DNA from: Streptomyces anulatus
Lineage (GTDB): Bacteria > Actinomycetota > Actinomycetes > Streptomycetales > Streptomycetaceae
Direction of reading: 5' to 3'
DNA: 64,000 nt
NCBI RefSeq assembly: GCF_014650675.1
Contig: NZ_BMVK01000001.1
Coordinates: forward strand, 558,001-622,000
Shown here: positions 24,321 to 33,067 of the stretch, piece by piece
Layout of the letters: each line of letters starts with the position of its first letter
How positions within the stretch are numbered: position 1 is the stretch's first letter
Translations under genes and position numbers: made by a program
Notes under the pieces: generated by a model
What the model was told of the DNA's origin: nothing
Seen by the model: only the letters and a program-made list of their open reading frames with translations
Databases searched by the model: none

Positions 24321-26043
24321 TACGGAGAACGCCCAGGCGCCCCCCGGCCGGCCCCCCTCCGGCCCCGAGGATTCCGGTTCGGGTCCCCCCGCGGACAGCT
24401 CGCCCGACCGGGTGGTGGTGACCGTCGGGGCGGTGGGCGTCATCGGGGTCGTCCTGTGGGCGGCCTTCGGGAAGGACACCTTCGAGAGCGCGTCGGACGC
24501 GGCCCTGCCCTGGGTGCTCGGCAACTTCGCGTGGCTGTTCGTCATCGCCGCCGACGTCTTCCTGGTCCTGTGCCTCATGATCGCCTTCAGCCGCTACGGC
24601 CGTATCCGGCTCAGCAGGGACGATTCCCCGCCGGAGTTCTCGAACTTCTCGTGGATCGCGATGATGTTCAGCGCCGTCATGGGCATCGGCCTGATCTTCT
24701 ACGGTGTCGGGGAGCCCGTCTCGCACTATCTGAGCCCGCCGCCCTCCAGCGGGGCCGAGCCGCAGTCGCACGCCGCCGCGAGCGCCGCCATGGAGTACTC
24801 CTTCTTCCACTGGACGCTGACGCCGTGGGCGATCTACGGGATCGTCGGCCTGGCGCTGGGCTACGCGAGCTTCCGCAAGGGGCGGGGCAACCGGTTGAGC
24901 GCCGTGTTCGTCCCCCTCATCGGCGACCGCCAGGCGAACGGCGTCTTCGGCAAGGTGCTGGACCTGCTCGCCGTCTTCGCCACGGTCTTCGGCACCGCGA
25001 CGAGCCTGGGGCTCGGCGCGCTGCAGATCGCCATCGGGCTCGATCTGACGGCGGGCCTCGACCAGAGCACCGGAGTCGAACTGGTGGTCATCGCCGTGCT
25101 CAGCGCGGCTTTCGTGGTCTCCGCCTTCACCGGCCTGCACGGCGGGGTGAAATGGCTGAGCTCGATCAACCTCGTCGTCGCCGCGGCCCTCATGGTCTTC
25201 GTCTTCGCCGCGGGCCCGACCGTCTACCTCCTGGACGTGCTGCCCTCGTCGGTCGGCGGCTACCTGGACCAGCTCATCCCCATGGCCTCCCGCACCGGCG
25301 CCTTCGGTGACGAGAGCTGGCTGGGCGCCTGGACGATCTTCTACTGGGCCTGGTGGCTCTCCTGGGCCCCCTTCGTCGGGACCTTCATCGCCCGCATCTC
25401 CAAGGGCCGCACGATCCGCGAGTTCCTCCTCGCCGTGCTGCTGGTGCCGAGCGGGGCGACCGCGCTGTGGTTCGTGGTGCTCGGCGGAACCGGCATCCGC
25501 CTCGCCGAGACAGGCGTCGTGGACATGGCCGAGAAGGCGAAGGAGGGGACGGAGGCGACCCTGTTCGCCATGCTCGACGCCCTGCCGGTCAGCGCGGTGA
25601 CGGCCTGGGTCGCGATGATCCTGATCATGATGTACTTCGTCACGAGCGCGGACTCCGCCTCGCTGGTCATGGGGTCGCTGACCAGCCGGGGCGCCCTGCA
25701 CCCGCGGCGCTGGCTCGTCGTCACCTGGGGCCTCCTCATGGCGGCGGTCGCGGCGGCCCTGCTGGTCGCCGGCGGCCTGGAGTCCCTCCAGAGCGCGACG
25801 ATCCTGGTGGCCCTGCCCTTCGTCGTGGTGATGCTCTTCCTCTGCTGGTCCCTGCTGCGGGAGCTGCGCACGGATCCCGGGGCCGGCCCGGGGCGCAGCG
25901 AGGGCCTCCACGGGATGCGCGACGCGGTGCGCGTCATGGTCGGCGAGGAGCTGGACAACCAACCGGGGGCCCGCCACCGCCATCTGCGCCGGGCGGCCGC
26001 GGCCCGCAAGACCACCGAGGACGACCGGGACGCGGAGGGCTGA
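24316..26043 (+). CDS. BCCT-family betaine/choline/carnitine transporter
   Basis: A 575-residue, twelve-helix transporter. Family hallmarks are MGIGLIFYGVGEPVSHY in helix 3, FHWTLTPWAIYGIVGLALGYASFRKG, and the signature FYWAWWLSWAPFVGTFIARISKGRTIREF with the conserved tryptophans. The C-terminal tail (about 60 residues) is charged and Arg-rich, as in osmoregulated BetP-type carriers whose tail senses K+ or membrane state. It imports betaine-like osmolytes using Na+ or H+. It is monocistronic. The ATG at 24316 lies in an inverted repeat that may regulate translation or transcription. Confidence 0.93.
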   Translation: MSTENAQAPPGRPPSGPEDSGSGPPADSSPDRVVVTVGAVGVIGVVLWAAFGKDTFESASDAALPWVLGNFAWLFVIAADVFLVLCLMIAFSRYGRIRLSRDDSPPEFSNFSWIAMMFSAVMGIGLIFYGVGEPVSHYLSPPPSSGAEPQSHAAASAAMEYSFFHWTLTPWAIYGIVGLALGYASFRKGRGNRLSAVFVPLIGDRQANGVFGKVLDLLAVFATVFGTATSLGLGALQIAIGLDLTAGLDQSTGVELVVIAVLSAAFVVSAFTGLHGGVKWLSSINLVVAAALMVFVFAAGPTVYLLDVLPSSVGGYLDQLIPMASRTGAFGDESWLGAWTIFYWAWWLSWAPFVGTFIARISKGRTIREFLLAVLLVPSGATALWFVVLGGTGIRLAETGVVDMAEKAKEGTEATLFAMLDALPVSAVTAWVAMILIMMYFVTSADSASLVMGSLTSRGALHPRRWLVVTWGLLMAAVAAALLVAGGLESLQSATILVALPFVVVMLFLCWSLLRELRTDPGAGPGRSEGLHGMRDAVRVMVGEELDNQPGARHRHLRRAAAARKTTEDDRDAEG

Positions 26044-26070
26044 CGGCCCGCGCGACGCACCCCCGAAGGC

Positions 26071-27264
26071 TCAGCCGCGCCGCAGCAGCGTGACCACCGC
26101 CGCTCCGCCGAGGCCGATGTTGTGGGCGAGGGCGGTCCGTGCGCCGGGGACCTGACGGGCGCCGGCCTCGCCGCGCAGGTGCCAGGTCAGCTCGGCGGCC
26201 TGGGCGATGCCGGTGGCGCCCAGCGGATGGCCCTTGGAGATCAGCCCGCCGGACGGGTTCACCACCCACCGCCCGCCGTAGGTGGTCGCCCCGGACTCGA
26301 CGAGCTTGCCGGACTCCCCCTCGCCGCACAGGCCCAGCGCCTCGTAGGTGAGGAGTTCGTTGACGGAGAAGCAGTCGTGCAGCTCGATGACGTCGAGATC
26401 GTCCGGGCCCAGGCCGGTGGCCGTGTAGACCTGCTGGGCGGCGGCCCGGGACATCGGGGCCCCGACCGCGTCGATGCAGCTGCCGGAGGCGAAGGAGGCC
26501 TCGGTGTCGGTGGTCATGGCCTGGGCGGCGATCTCCACCGCCCGCTCCCCCAGGTCGTGCCGCTCGACGAAGCGCTCGGAGACGACGACGGCCGCCGCCG
26601 CCCCGTCGGAGGTGGGCGAGCACTGGAGTTTGGTGAGGGGCCGGTGGACGGTGCGGGCGGCGAGGATCTCCTCGACCGTGTACGGGTCCTGGAACTGGGC
26701 GTAGGGGTTGTTCACCGAGTGCCGGTGGTTCTTGGCCCCGACCGCGGCGAGCTGTGCGGGCGTCGTCCCGTACCGCTCCATGTGTTCGCGGGCCGCGTTG
26801 CCGAAGATCTGGGCGGTGGGCGGGGACATCTCGAAGCCGTGGGCGGCTACCATGATCCCGTAGTGCCGGGCGACGGGCGAGGTCGCGAAGTCGCCGCCGC
26901 CGTCCGCGCCGCTGCCCAGCGAGCCGCGGGCCATCTTCTCGAAGCCGACGGCGAGGACGCACTCGCTGCCGCCGCCCTCGACGAACTGCCGGGCCAGCAT
27001 CAGGGCGGTGGAGCCGGTGGCGCAGTTGTTGTTGACGTTGTAGACGGGGACACCGGTCAGCCCCAGTTCGTAGACGGCCCGTTGTCCGGCGGTGGAGGCC
27101 TGGAAGCAGTAGCCGACGGGGACCTGTTCGACCTGGTCGTAGCGGACGCCCGCGTCCTCCAGGGCGGCGGCGCCCGCCTCGCGGACCATGTCCCAGTACT
27201 GCCAGTCGCGGGTCTCGGGCTTCTCGAACTTCGTCATGCCGACGCCGACGATGTAGGCCTTCAT
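26071..27264 (-). CDS. SCPx-like lipid-transfer-protein thiolase
   Basis: A 397-residue thiolase of the non-specific lipid-transfer type. The nucleophile is in [43 protein letters not shown] is the SCPx H-D-C-F motif, and [14 protein letters not shown] carries the conserved His. The C-terminal [17 protein letters not shown] is nearly the same as human SCPx (the Cys of ordinary thiolases is replaced). Human SCPx cleaves branched 3-oxoacyl-CoAs, including bile-acid side chains, which fits the sterol-like theme here. It follows the acyl-CoA dehydrogenase gene by 27 bases and is co-transcribed from the 29.6-kb promoter. Confidence 0.93.
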   Translation of the reverse strand: MKAYIVGVGMTKFEKPETRDWQYWDMVREAGAAALEDAGVRYDQVEQVPVGYCFQASTAGQRAVYELGLTGVPVYNVNNNCATGSTALMLARQFVEGGGSECVLAVGFEKMARGSLGSGADGGGDFATSPVARHYGIMVAAHGFEMSPPTAQIFGNAAREHMERYGTTPAQLAAVGAKNHRHSVNNPYAQFQDPYTVEEILAARTVHRPLTKLQCSPTSDGAAAAVVVSERFVERHDLGERAVEIAAQAMTTDTEASFASGSCIDAVGAPMSRAAAQQVYTATGLGPDDLDVIELHDCFSVNELLTYEALGLCGEGESGKLVESGATTYGGRWVVNPSGGLISKGHPLGATGIAQAAELTWHLRGEAGARQVPGARTALAHNIGLGGAAVVTLLRRG

Positions 27265-27291
27265 GGTGCGACTCCTTCTTGTCCGGTGCGG

Positions 27292-29580
27292 TCAGTCCCT
27301 GGGGAGGCCGAGGATCCGTTCGGCGACGACGTTGAGCTGGATCTGGGTGGTGCCGCCCGCGATGGTCAGGCAGCGGGACATCAGGAAGCCGTGGAGGGCC
27401 CGCTGACCCGCCGCCGGTTCGTCCACCGCGCCGTCGGGGCCGAGGAGTTCGAGGGTGAGTTCGGCGACCTTCTGCTGGTGGAGGGTCTGGACGAGTTTGC
27501 GGACCGAGGCCCCGGCGCCCGGTTCACGGCCGGAGACCTGCTGGAGGGTGGTGCGCAGTCCGACGCAGGCGAGCGCGTGGGCCTCGGCGGCGAGCGCGCC
27601 GATCCGGGTGCGGGTCGCCTCGTCCAGCCCGGCCGAACGGGCGATCAGGGCTTCGAGCCCGCTGTCGAAGGTCATCTGGTCGGCCATGTGGACGCGTTCG
27701 TTGCCCAGGGTGTTGCGGGCGACCCGCCAGCCGCCGCCGACCTCGCCGACGACGGCGTCGGCGGGGAGCAGGACGTCGTCGAAGTACACCTCGTTGAAGA
27801 GGGCCTCGCCGGTGATCTCCTTGAGCGGGCGGATGTCGATGCCTTCGGTGTTCTTCATGTCGACCAGGAAGTAGGTGAGTCCGCGGTGCTTGGGGGCGTC
27901 CGGGTCGGTGCGGGCCAGCAGGATGCCGTGGTCGGCGGTGCGGGCGGCGCTCGTCCAGACCTTCTGCCCGGTGATCCGCCACCCCTCGTCGGTCCGTACC
28001 GCGCGGGTGCGCAGCGCGGCGAGGTCGGATCCGGCGTCGGGTTCCGAGAAGAGCTGGCACCACTGGAGGTCGCCGCGCAGGGTGGCCGGCAGATAGCGCT
28101 CCCGCTGCTCCTCGGTTCCGTACGCGATGAGGGACGGCACCACCCAGGTGGCGATGGACAGGTCGCTGAGGCGGATGCCCTGTTCCCGCGACTCCTGCTG
28201 GATCGCCAGTTGTCGTACGGGCCCGGCGTCCAGGCCGTACGGGGCGGGGAGGTGCGGGGCCGCGTAGCCGGTGCCGGCGAGGGCGCGGCGGGCCCCGGCC
28301 GGTGTGAGGCCCCGGGCGGCGGCGAGGTGGGGGCGGGCTTCGGCGCGGTGGCCGGCGGCCTCGGCGGGGAGTTCCAGGGCGAGTTCGCGGCGGGCTCCGG
28401 CCTCGGCCAGGCGGGCGGCGCGCAGCCGGTGCGTGTCGGCGGTGCCGAGGAGCTGGCGGGCGAGGACGGCCCGGCGCAGCTGGAGGTGGGCGTCGTGCTC
28501 CCAGGTGAAGCCGATGCCGCCGAGGATCTGGATGGCGTCCTTGGCGCAGGTGTACGCGGCCTCGGGTGCGGTGGCGGCGGCGAGCGCGGCGGCGAGCCCG
28601 CGCACGCCGGGTCCCGCGACGTCGGGCCGGGCGGGTCCGCCGCCGGAACCCGCAGCCCCGGCCTCGTCGGCGGCGCGGGCGGCCTCGTCGGCGGCGCGCG
28701 CCGCGTCCCAGGTGAGGGCGCGGGCCTGTTCGAGGCGGACGAGCATGTCGGCGCAGAGGTGCTTGACGGCCTGGAATGCCCCGATGGGCCGCCCGAACTG
28801 CTCGCGGACGGTGGCGTGTTCGACGGCGGTGTCCAGGCTCCGGGCGGCGCTCCCGCAGGCGTCGGCGGCGAGGAGGACGGCGGCCAGGTCGGCGACGAGC
28901 GCGGAGTCCAGGGGCAGCACCCGGTGTGCCGGTACGTGGACGGCGTCGGCGCGCACCTCGGCGGTGGGCCGGGTCGGGTCGACGCTGCGGTGCGGGCGCA
29001 CGGCGATCCCCTCGGCCCCGGCGTCCACGAGGAACCAGCGCTCGCCGTCGGCCGTGGCGGCGGGCAGCAGGAGCAGGTCGGCCGCCCCGGCGGTCAGGGC
29101 GGGCGGGGCAGTGCCGTCGAGCCGGTGACCGCCATCGGCCGGGGTCGCGGTGAGGGTGCCGGGCGCGAGGGCGAGGGCGGCGGTGCGCTCTCCCCCGGCG
29201 AGCTCCCGGAGCGGGCCGCCCAGCGCCCCGGCCCCGGCGGCCGCCGCGTGGCGCAGCACGGCGGAGGTGAGCGCGGTCGCGAGGTAGGGGCCGGGGAGCG
29301 AGGCGTAAGCGGCCTCCTCCAGGACGACGGCGAGGTCGAGGAGGCCCCCGCCGCCACCGCCGTACGCCTCGGGCAGATGGATGCCGGTGAGCCCCTGCGC
29401 CGCGAGCGCCTCCCAATGGGCCGGGCGTACGCCGGGGACGGCCGGGCTCTCCGCGTCGAGGAGCTTGCGCACGTCGCCGGGGGGTACGGCGCGGGCCAGC
29501 CAGGCCCGTACGGAGTGCGCCAGCGCGCGGTGCTCCTCGGTGATCCCGATGCCGGTACCGATACCTGTGCCGATGCCCAT
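27292..29580 (-). CDS. Tandem-fused acyl-CoA dehydrogenase (two ACAD units)
   Basis: At 762 residues this is twice the family length. The N-terminal unit (about 1-375) ends in the ACAD motif KDAIQILGGIGFTWEHDAHL; the C-terminal unit (about 385-762) has WCQLFSEPDAGSDLAAL, GWRITGQKVWTSAARTADHGILLART and a final AGGTTQIQLNVVAERILGL. In mycobacterial sterol catabolism, ACADs are heterotetramers of two different small subunits; here two units are joined by a short Ala/Arg-rich linker. FAD-dependent desaturation of an acyl-CoA side chain is likely. It is the first gene of the operon with the SCPx-like thiolase. A KstR box and a CTGAC palindrome lie 41-72 bases upstream. Confidence 0.92.
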   Translation of the reverse strand: MGIGTGIGTGIGITEEHRALAHSVRAWLARAVPPGDVRKLLDAESPAVPGVRPAHWEALAAQGLTGIHLPEAYGGGGGGLLDLAVVLEEAAYASLPGPYLATALTSAVLRHAAAAGAGALGGPLRELAGGERTAALALAPGTLTATPADGGHRLDGTAPPALTAGAADLLLLPAATADGERWFLVDAGAEGIAVRPHRSVDPTRPTAEVRADAVHVPAHRVLPLDSALVADLAAVLLAADACGSAARSLDTAVEHATVREQFGRPIGAFQAVKHLCADMLVRLEQARALTWDAARAADEAARAADEAGAAGSGGGPARPDVAGPGVRGLAAALAAATAPEAAYTCAKDAIQILGGIGFTWEHDAHLQLRRAVLARQLLGTADTHRLRAARLAEAGARRELALELPAEAAGHRAEARPHLAAARGLTPAGARRALAGTGYAAPHLPAPYGLDAGPVRQLAIQQESREQGIRLSDLSIATWVVPSLIAYGTEEQRERYLPATLRGDLQWCQLFSEPDAGSDLAALRTRAVRTDEGWRITGQKVWTSAARTADHGILLARTDPDAPKHRGLTYFLVDMKNTEGIDIRPLKEITGEALFNEVYFDDVLLPADAVVGEVGGGWRVARNTLGNERVHMADQMTFDSGLEALIARSAGLDEATRTRIGALAAEAHALACVGLRTTLQQVSGREPGAGASVRKLVQTLHQQKVAELTLELLGPDGAVDEPAAGQRALHGFLMSRCLTIAGGTTQIQLNVVAERILGLPRD

Positions 29581-29621
29581 GCGAGTCCTCGCCGGTCGGG
29601 GCCACTGGAACGGCGCAAGAG

Positions 29622-29635
29622 TAGAACACGTTTCA
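29622..29635. promoter_or_regulatory. KstR-type operator in the acyl-CoA dehydrogenase promoter
   Basis: TAGAACACGTTTCA matches TnnAACnnGTTnnA at every fixed position, 41 bases upstream of the ATG at 29580. Confidence 0.7.
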
Positions 29636-29637
29636 AT

Positions 29638-29652
29638 CTGACGGAAGGTCAG
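29638..29652. promoter_or_regulatory. CTGAC-N5-GTCAG palindrome, copy 2
   Basis: CTGACGGAAGGTCAG lies two bases beyond the KstR-type box, so two regulators could compete or cooperate at this promoter. Confidence 0.6.
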
Positions 29653-29756
29653 GGGGCTGTCGGATCCGGACCGGAATAGAGCGCCGCCGGGAAGCGTTCA
29701 CCATGCACGCACTTGGGGGGAGCCCGGGTGATCGACGCTGCCCGGAGGCCCCACGT

Positions 29757-31322
29757 ATGCGACGGACGAAACAGATACGGCACACCGGGGAGCTCTCCGA
29801 GCCGCGACAAGCGCGCTCCGGCCCCATCGTGCCCGTCCTCGCCTTCGCGGGCATCACCGTCGCGGTCATGCAGACCCTGCTCGTCCCGGTCATCAAGGAC
29901 CTGCCGGTCCTGCTGAGCACCGACCCGGCCAACGCCACCTGGGTGATGACCGCCACCCTGCTCGCGGGCGCCGTCTCGACCCCGATCATGGGGCGGCTCG
30001 GCGACCTGTACGGCAAGCGGCGGATGCTGCTCCTCTCCCTCGCCGTCATGGTGGTCGGCTCGCTGATCTGCGCGTCCACCGACGACCTGGTCGTGATGAT
30101 CACCGGCCGCGCGCTCCAGGGCTTCGCCATGGGCGCCATCCCGCTCGGCATCGGCATCATGCGCGACGAGCTGCCGCGCGAGAAGCTCGGCTCGGCGATG
30201 GCCCTGATGAGCTCGTCGATCGGGGTGGGCGGCGGTCTCGCGCTGCCCGCCGCCGCACTGGTCGCCCAGCACGCCGACTGGCACGCGCTGTTCCTCGGCT
30301 CGGCCGGGCTCGGACTGCTCGCGATGGCGCTCACGTACGCACTCGTCCCCGAGCCGCCGCTGCGCGCGCCCGGCACCTTCGACGTCGTCGGCGCCCTCGG
30401 ACTCTCGCTCGGCCTGGTCCTTCTTCTGCTGCCGGTCACCAAGGGCAGCGACTGGGGCTGGACCTCGGCCCCGACCCTCGGGCTGCTCGCCGCGTCCGTC
30501 GCCACCCTGGTGCTGTGGGGCCTGTTCGAACTGCGCACCCCGGCGCCGCTCGTCGATCTGCGCACCACCGCCCGCCGCGAGGTGCTGCTCACCAACCTCG
30601 CCTCGATCATGGTCGGGGTCGCCTTCTACGCGGTCTCCCTGGTCCTGCCGCAACTGCTCCAGCTGCCCACGTCCACCGGCTACGGCCTCGGGCAGTCCAT
30701 GGTGGTCGCCGGGCTCTGCGTGGCCCCGCTCGGCGTGACGATGATGTTCGTCGCCCCGCTCTACGCCCGGATCTCGGCCCGCCGAGGCCCCAAGGTCACG
30801 CTGATGCTCGGCATGCTGGTCATCGCGATCGGTTACGGGGCCGGGCTCGGGCTGCTCAGCGCCGCCTGGCAGACCGTGCTGATCGCGGTGGTGCTCGGCG
30901 CCGGGATCGGCCTCGCCTACTCCTCGCTGCCCGCCCTGATCATCGGGGCCGTCGACCCGTCGGAGACCGGCGCGGCCAACGGCCTCAACACCCTGATGCG
31001 GTCCATCGGCACCTCGGTGTCGAGCGCCGTCATCGGCATGGTGCTGGCCAACACCTCCGTGACGACGGGCTCGGCCCAGGTGCCGTCCATGGAGGGCTTC
31101 CGGATCTCGTTCCTGATCGCCATGGGCGCGGTGCTGGTCGGCCTGGTGCTGGCGGCGTTCCTGCCCTCCCGGCGGCCCTCCGCGCACCCGGTGCTCCTGG
31201 CGAGCAGCGCGGACGACGCGCGGGCCGCCCGGGCCGGAGCGGGAGCCGGACAGGCTCCGGCCCCCGGGCCGGCCCCGACTCCCGGCCCGGCCCCGGTGCA
31301 CGTCACCGGTGCGGGCGGCTGA
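29757..31322 (+). CDS. MFS transporter (DHA2-like)
   Basis: A 521-residue exporter of the major facilitator superfamily. FAGITVAVMQTLLVPVI is the first helix, MTATLLAGAVSTPIMGRLGDLYGKRRMLLL contains motif A, and GRALQGFAMGAIPLGIGIM the second conserved loop. About fourteen hydrophobic segments precede a Pro/Ala/Gly-rich cytosolic tail (last 45 residues). The ATG at 29757 is preferred because GGAGG lies eight bases upstream; an in-frame ATG at 29703 would add eighteen poorly supported residues. It is divergent from the acyl-CoA dehydrogenase operon and might share its regulation. The substrate is unknown. Confidence 0.88.
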   Translation: MRRTKQIRHTGELSEPRQARSGPIVPVLAFAGITVAVMQTLLVPVIKDLPVLLSTDPANATWVMTATLLAGAVSTPIMGRLGDLYGKRRMLLLSLAVMVVGSLICASTDDLVVMITGRALQGFAMGAIPLGIGIMRDELPREKLGSAMALMSSSIGVGGGLALPAAALVAQHADWHALFLGSAGLGLLAMALTYALVPEPPLRAPGTFDVVGALGLSLGLVLLLLPVTKGSDWGWTSAPTLGLLAASVATLVLWGLFELRTPAPLVDLRTTARREVLLTNLASIMVGVAFYAVSLVLPQLLQLPTSTGYGLGQSMVVAGLCVAPLGVTMMFVAPLYARISARRGPKVTLMLGMLVIAIGYGAGLGLLSAAWQTVLIAVVLGAGIGLAYSSLPALIIGAVDPSETGAANGLNTLMRSIGTSVSSAVIGMVLANTSVTTGSAQVPSMEGFRISFLIAMGAVLVGLVLAAFLPSRRPSAHPVLLASSADDARAARAGAGAGQAPAPGPAPTPGPAPVHVTGAGG

Positions 31323-31328
31323 GCGCGG

Positions 31329-32057
31329 TCAGCGCACCGGAGCGTCGAACCGGGGCACGGTCGTGAGCAGCCGGGACACGTCGGACCCCGGCAGGAGCTC
31401 CTGAGGCCCGGCCGCGCGGGAGAACAGCCGGGCGGGGCGGGCGCCCTGGACATGGGCCCGGTCCCCGTCGACACGGAGCCAGGAGCCTTCGCGCAGCCCG
31501 AGCACCGGTACGTCGTTCTCCTCCAGGAACTCGGTGAGCCGCTCCTCGCGGGTCTCGCCCTTGTGGGTGCTGGCCGGGTCCGGGTCCAGATAGTGCGGGT
31601 TGATCTGGAACGGGACGAGGCCCAGCGTCTCGAAGGACGGCGGCTGCACGATGGGCATGTCGTTGGACGTGCGCAGGGTCGGGGCGGCCATGTTGGTCCC
31701 CGCGCTCGCCCCCATGTAGGGCAGCCCGCCCCGTACCGCGTCGCGCACGGCCTCGCGCAGACCGGTGCTGTAGAGGGCGTCGAGCAGCCGGAAGGAGTTG
31801 CCGCCGCCGATGAACACGGCGTCGGACGCGGCGAGTTCGGCGACCGGGTCGGCGTTCTCGTGGACGCCGCGCACGGTGACGCCGGACGGCTCCAGGGCCT
31901 CGCGGACCCGGGCGGTGTACGCGGTGTGATCGGCGAGCGCGTACGGGACGAAGGCCAGTCGGGCGTTCGTGGGGAGGAACGCGGTGACGATGTCCAGGGC
32001 GTGTTCCAGGTAACCGCATCCGTACTGGGTGGAGTTGGAGAGAAGAAGCAGATTCAC
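31329..32057 (-). CDS. pepE: Peptidase E (aspartyl dipeptidase, family S51)
   Basis: A 242-residue serine peptidase that cleaves Asp-X dipeptides. It follows E. coli PepE closely: NLLLLSNSTQYG at the start, AVFIGGGNSFRLLDALYSTGL, the nucleophile serine in YMGASAGTNMAAPTLRTSNDMPIVQP, the catalytic His in FQINPHYL and KGETREERLTEFL. I chose GTG 32057 because GAGGA is five bases upstream and homologues start there; TTG 32096 overlapping the IclR stop is an alternative. It lies directly downstream of the IclR gene in the same direction, so is probably co-expressed. Confidence 0.92.
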   Translation of the reverse strand: MNLLLLSNSTQYGCGYLEHALDIVTAFLPTNARLAFVPYALADHTAYTARVREALEPSGVTVRGVHENADPVAELAASDAVFIGGGNSFRLLDALYSTGLREAVRDAVRGGLPYMGASAGTNMAAPTLRTSNDMPIVQPPSFETLGLVPFQINPHYLDPDPASTHKGETREERLTEFLEENDVPVLGLREGSWLRVDGDRAHVQGARPARLFSRAAGPQELLPGSDVSRLLTTVPRFDAPVR

Positions 32058-32092
32058 GGGGTTCCTCGGGTACGTCGGGCGGATCGGGTCGG

Positions 32093-32926
32093 TCAAGTGG
32101 TGCGGGGCCGCCGGGCGCGGGACTTCGGCCGCTGCGGCGGGTGGGTGAGGCGCTGCTCCAGCAACTGGGCCGCGTGGCGCAGCGCGTCGAGCCGGTCCTC
32201 GGGCGCCCCCTGGAACCGGTCCTCCCCGCCACCGAGGCTGAGACTTCCGTACGGCTCGCGCCCCAGGAACACCGGTACGGCGACGGTGGCGATCCCGGTG
32301 TCGTACTCGCCGACCGTCCAGGCGTAGCCCTGGGCCCGGATCTTCATGAACTCCTGTTCCAGCAGGTCCGGTTCGGTGACGGTGCGATCCGTGAAGCGCG
32401 CCATGGGGCGGCCCCGGAAGAGCCGGTGGCGCTGCTCGTCGGGCAGATAGGCGTAGTACGACTTACTGGTCGCGCCCGCGTGCGCCGGGTAGAGCTCACC
32501 GACCAGCGGGTAGTAGCGCAGCGGTCCGGTCTCGCCCTCCTCGGCGGCCACGCAGCGCATGTGGAAGCTGTCCGGAAGGCAGAACAGGACCGTGTCGCCG
32601 GTGGTCCGGCGCAGCTCCTCCAGGACCGGACCGGCCAGCAGCTCCAGTGAGCCCGAGCGCTCCCAGAGCCGGCCGAGGCGCAGCACGGCGGGGCCGATGC
32701 GGTAGCGGCGGGTGGCCGGGTCGGAGACCAGGAAGCCCCGGCCGGCCAGGGTGGCGAGCAGCCGCTGGGCGACGGAGGTGTCCCAGCCGAACTCCTCGGC
32801 GACCTCGGTGACGCCCCAGTCGGGCCGGGTGCGCTCGAAGGCGAGCAGCACCAGGAGTGCCCGGTCGACGGTCTGCAGCGCCCCGGCGGGCGTACGTCGG
32901 TCCAGATCGAACTCGGCCATCGTCAT
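32093..32926 (-). CDS. IclR-family transcriptional regulator
   Basis: A 277-residue regulator. The N-terminal winged helix (VDRALLVLLAFERTRPDWGVTEVAEEFGWDTSVAQRLLATLAGRGFLVSDPATRRYRIGPAVLRLG) is typical of IclR, followed by an effector domain with AHAGATSKSYYAYL, GRPMARFTDRT and YDTGIATVAVPVFLGREPYGSLSLGG. It is divergent from the DUF1177 operon and upstream of pepE, so it most likely controls both in response to a small organic acid or amide. The start is ATG 32926 or ATG 32920. Confidence 0.92.
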   Translation of the reverse strand: MTMAEFDLDRRTPAGALQTVDRALLVLLAFERTRPDWGVTEVAEEFGWDTSVAQRLLATLAGRGFLVSDPATRRYRIGPAVLRLGRLWERSGSLELLAGPVLEELRRTTGDTVLFCLPDSFHMRCVAAEEGETGPLRYYPLVGELYPAHAGATSKSYYAYLPDEQRHRLFRGRPMARFTDRTVTEPDLLEQEFMKIRAQGYAWTVGEYDTGIATVAVPVFLGREPYGSLSLGGGEDRFQGAPEDRLDALRHAAQLLEQRLTHPPQRPKSRARRPRTT

Positions 32927-32951
32927 CTCACCATTCAGACCAGAATTGCTA

Positions 32952-32981
32952 ATAGCGGGAAACAGTTGCGCTCAACGCTAT
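32952..32981. promoter_or_regulatory. Candidate IclR operator
   Basis: ATAGCG and CGCTAT are inverted with an 18-base spacer, just upstream of the IclR start and 87 bases before the DUF1177 ATG, in the 141-base divergent gap. Confidence 0.4.
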
Positions 32982-33067
32982 CCGATCCCGAATGTTGCCT
33001 CAGCACCCCGCCCCGCGCTCTCCCCGTCGAGCGCCGGGCGGGTGTCAGGATCAGGAGAAAAGCCCCC

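Noticed and set aside
22726..25983. A 1085-codon minus frame running through the BCCT gene into the MFS gene.
   Set aside because: Only the last 491 codons, from 24201, encode the MFS protein. The upstream part is antisense to BCCT and has Gly/Asp/Arg shadow composition.
32058..32096. TTG 32096 as the peptidase E start (TTGA overlap with IclR).
   Set aside because: GTG 32057 has a better ribosome binding site and matches the family N-terminus. The overlap may be accidental; it remains an alternative.
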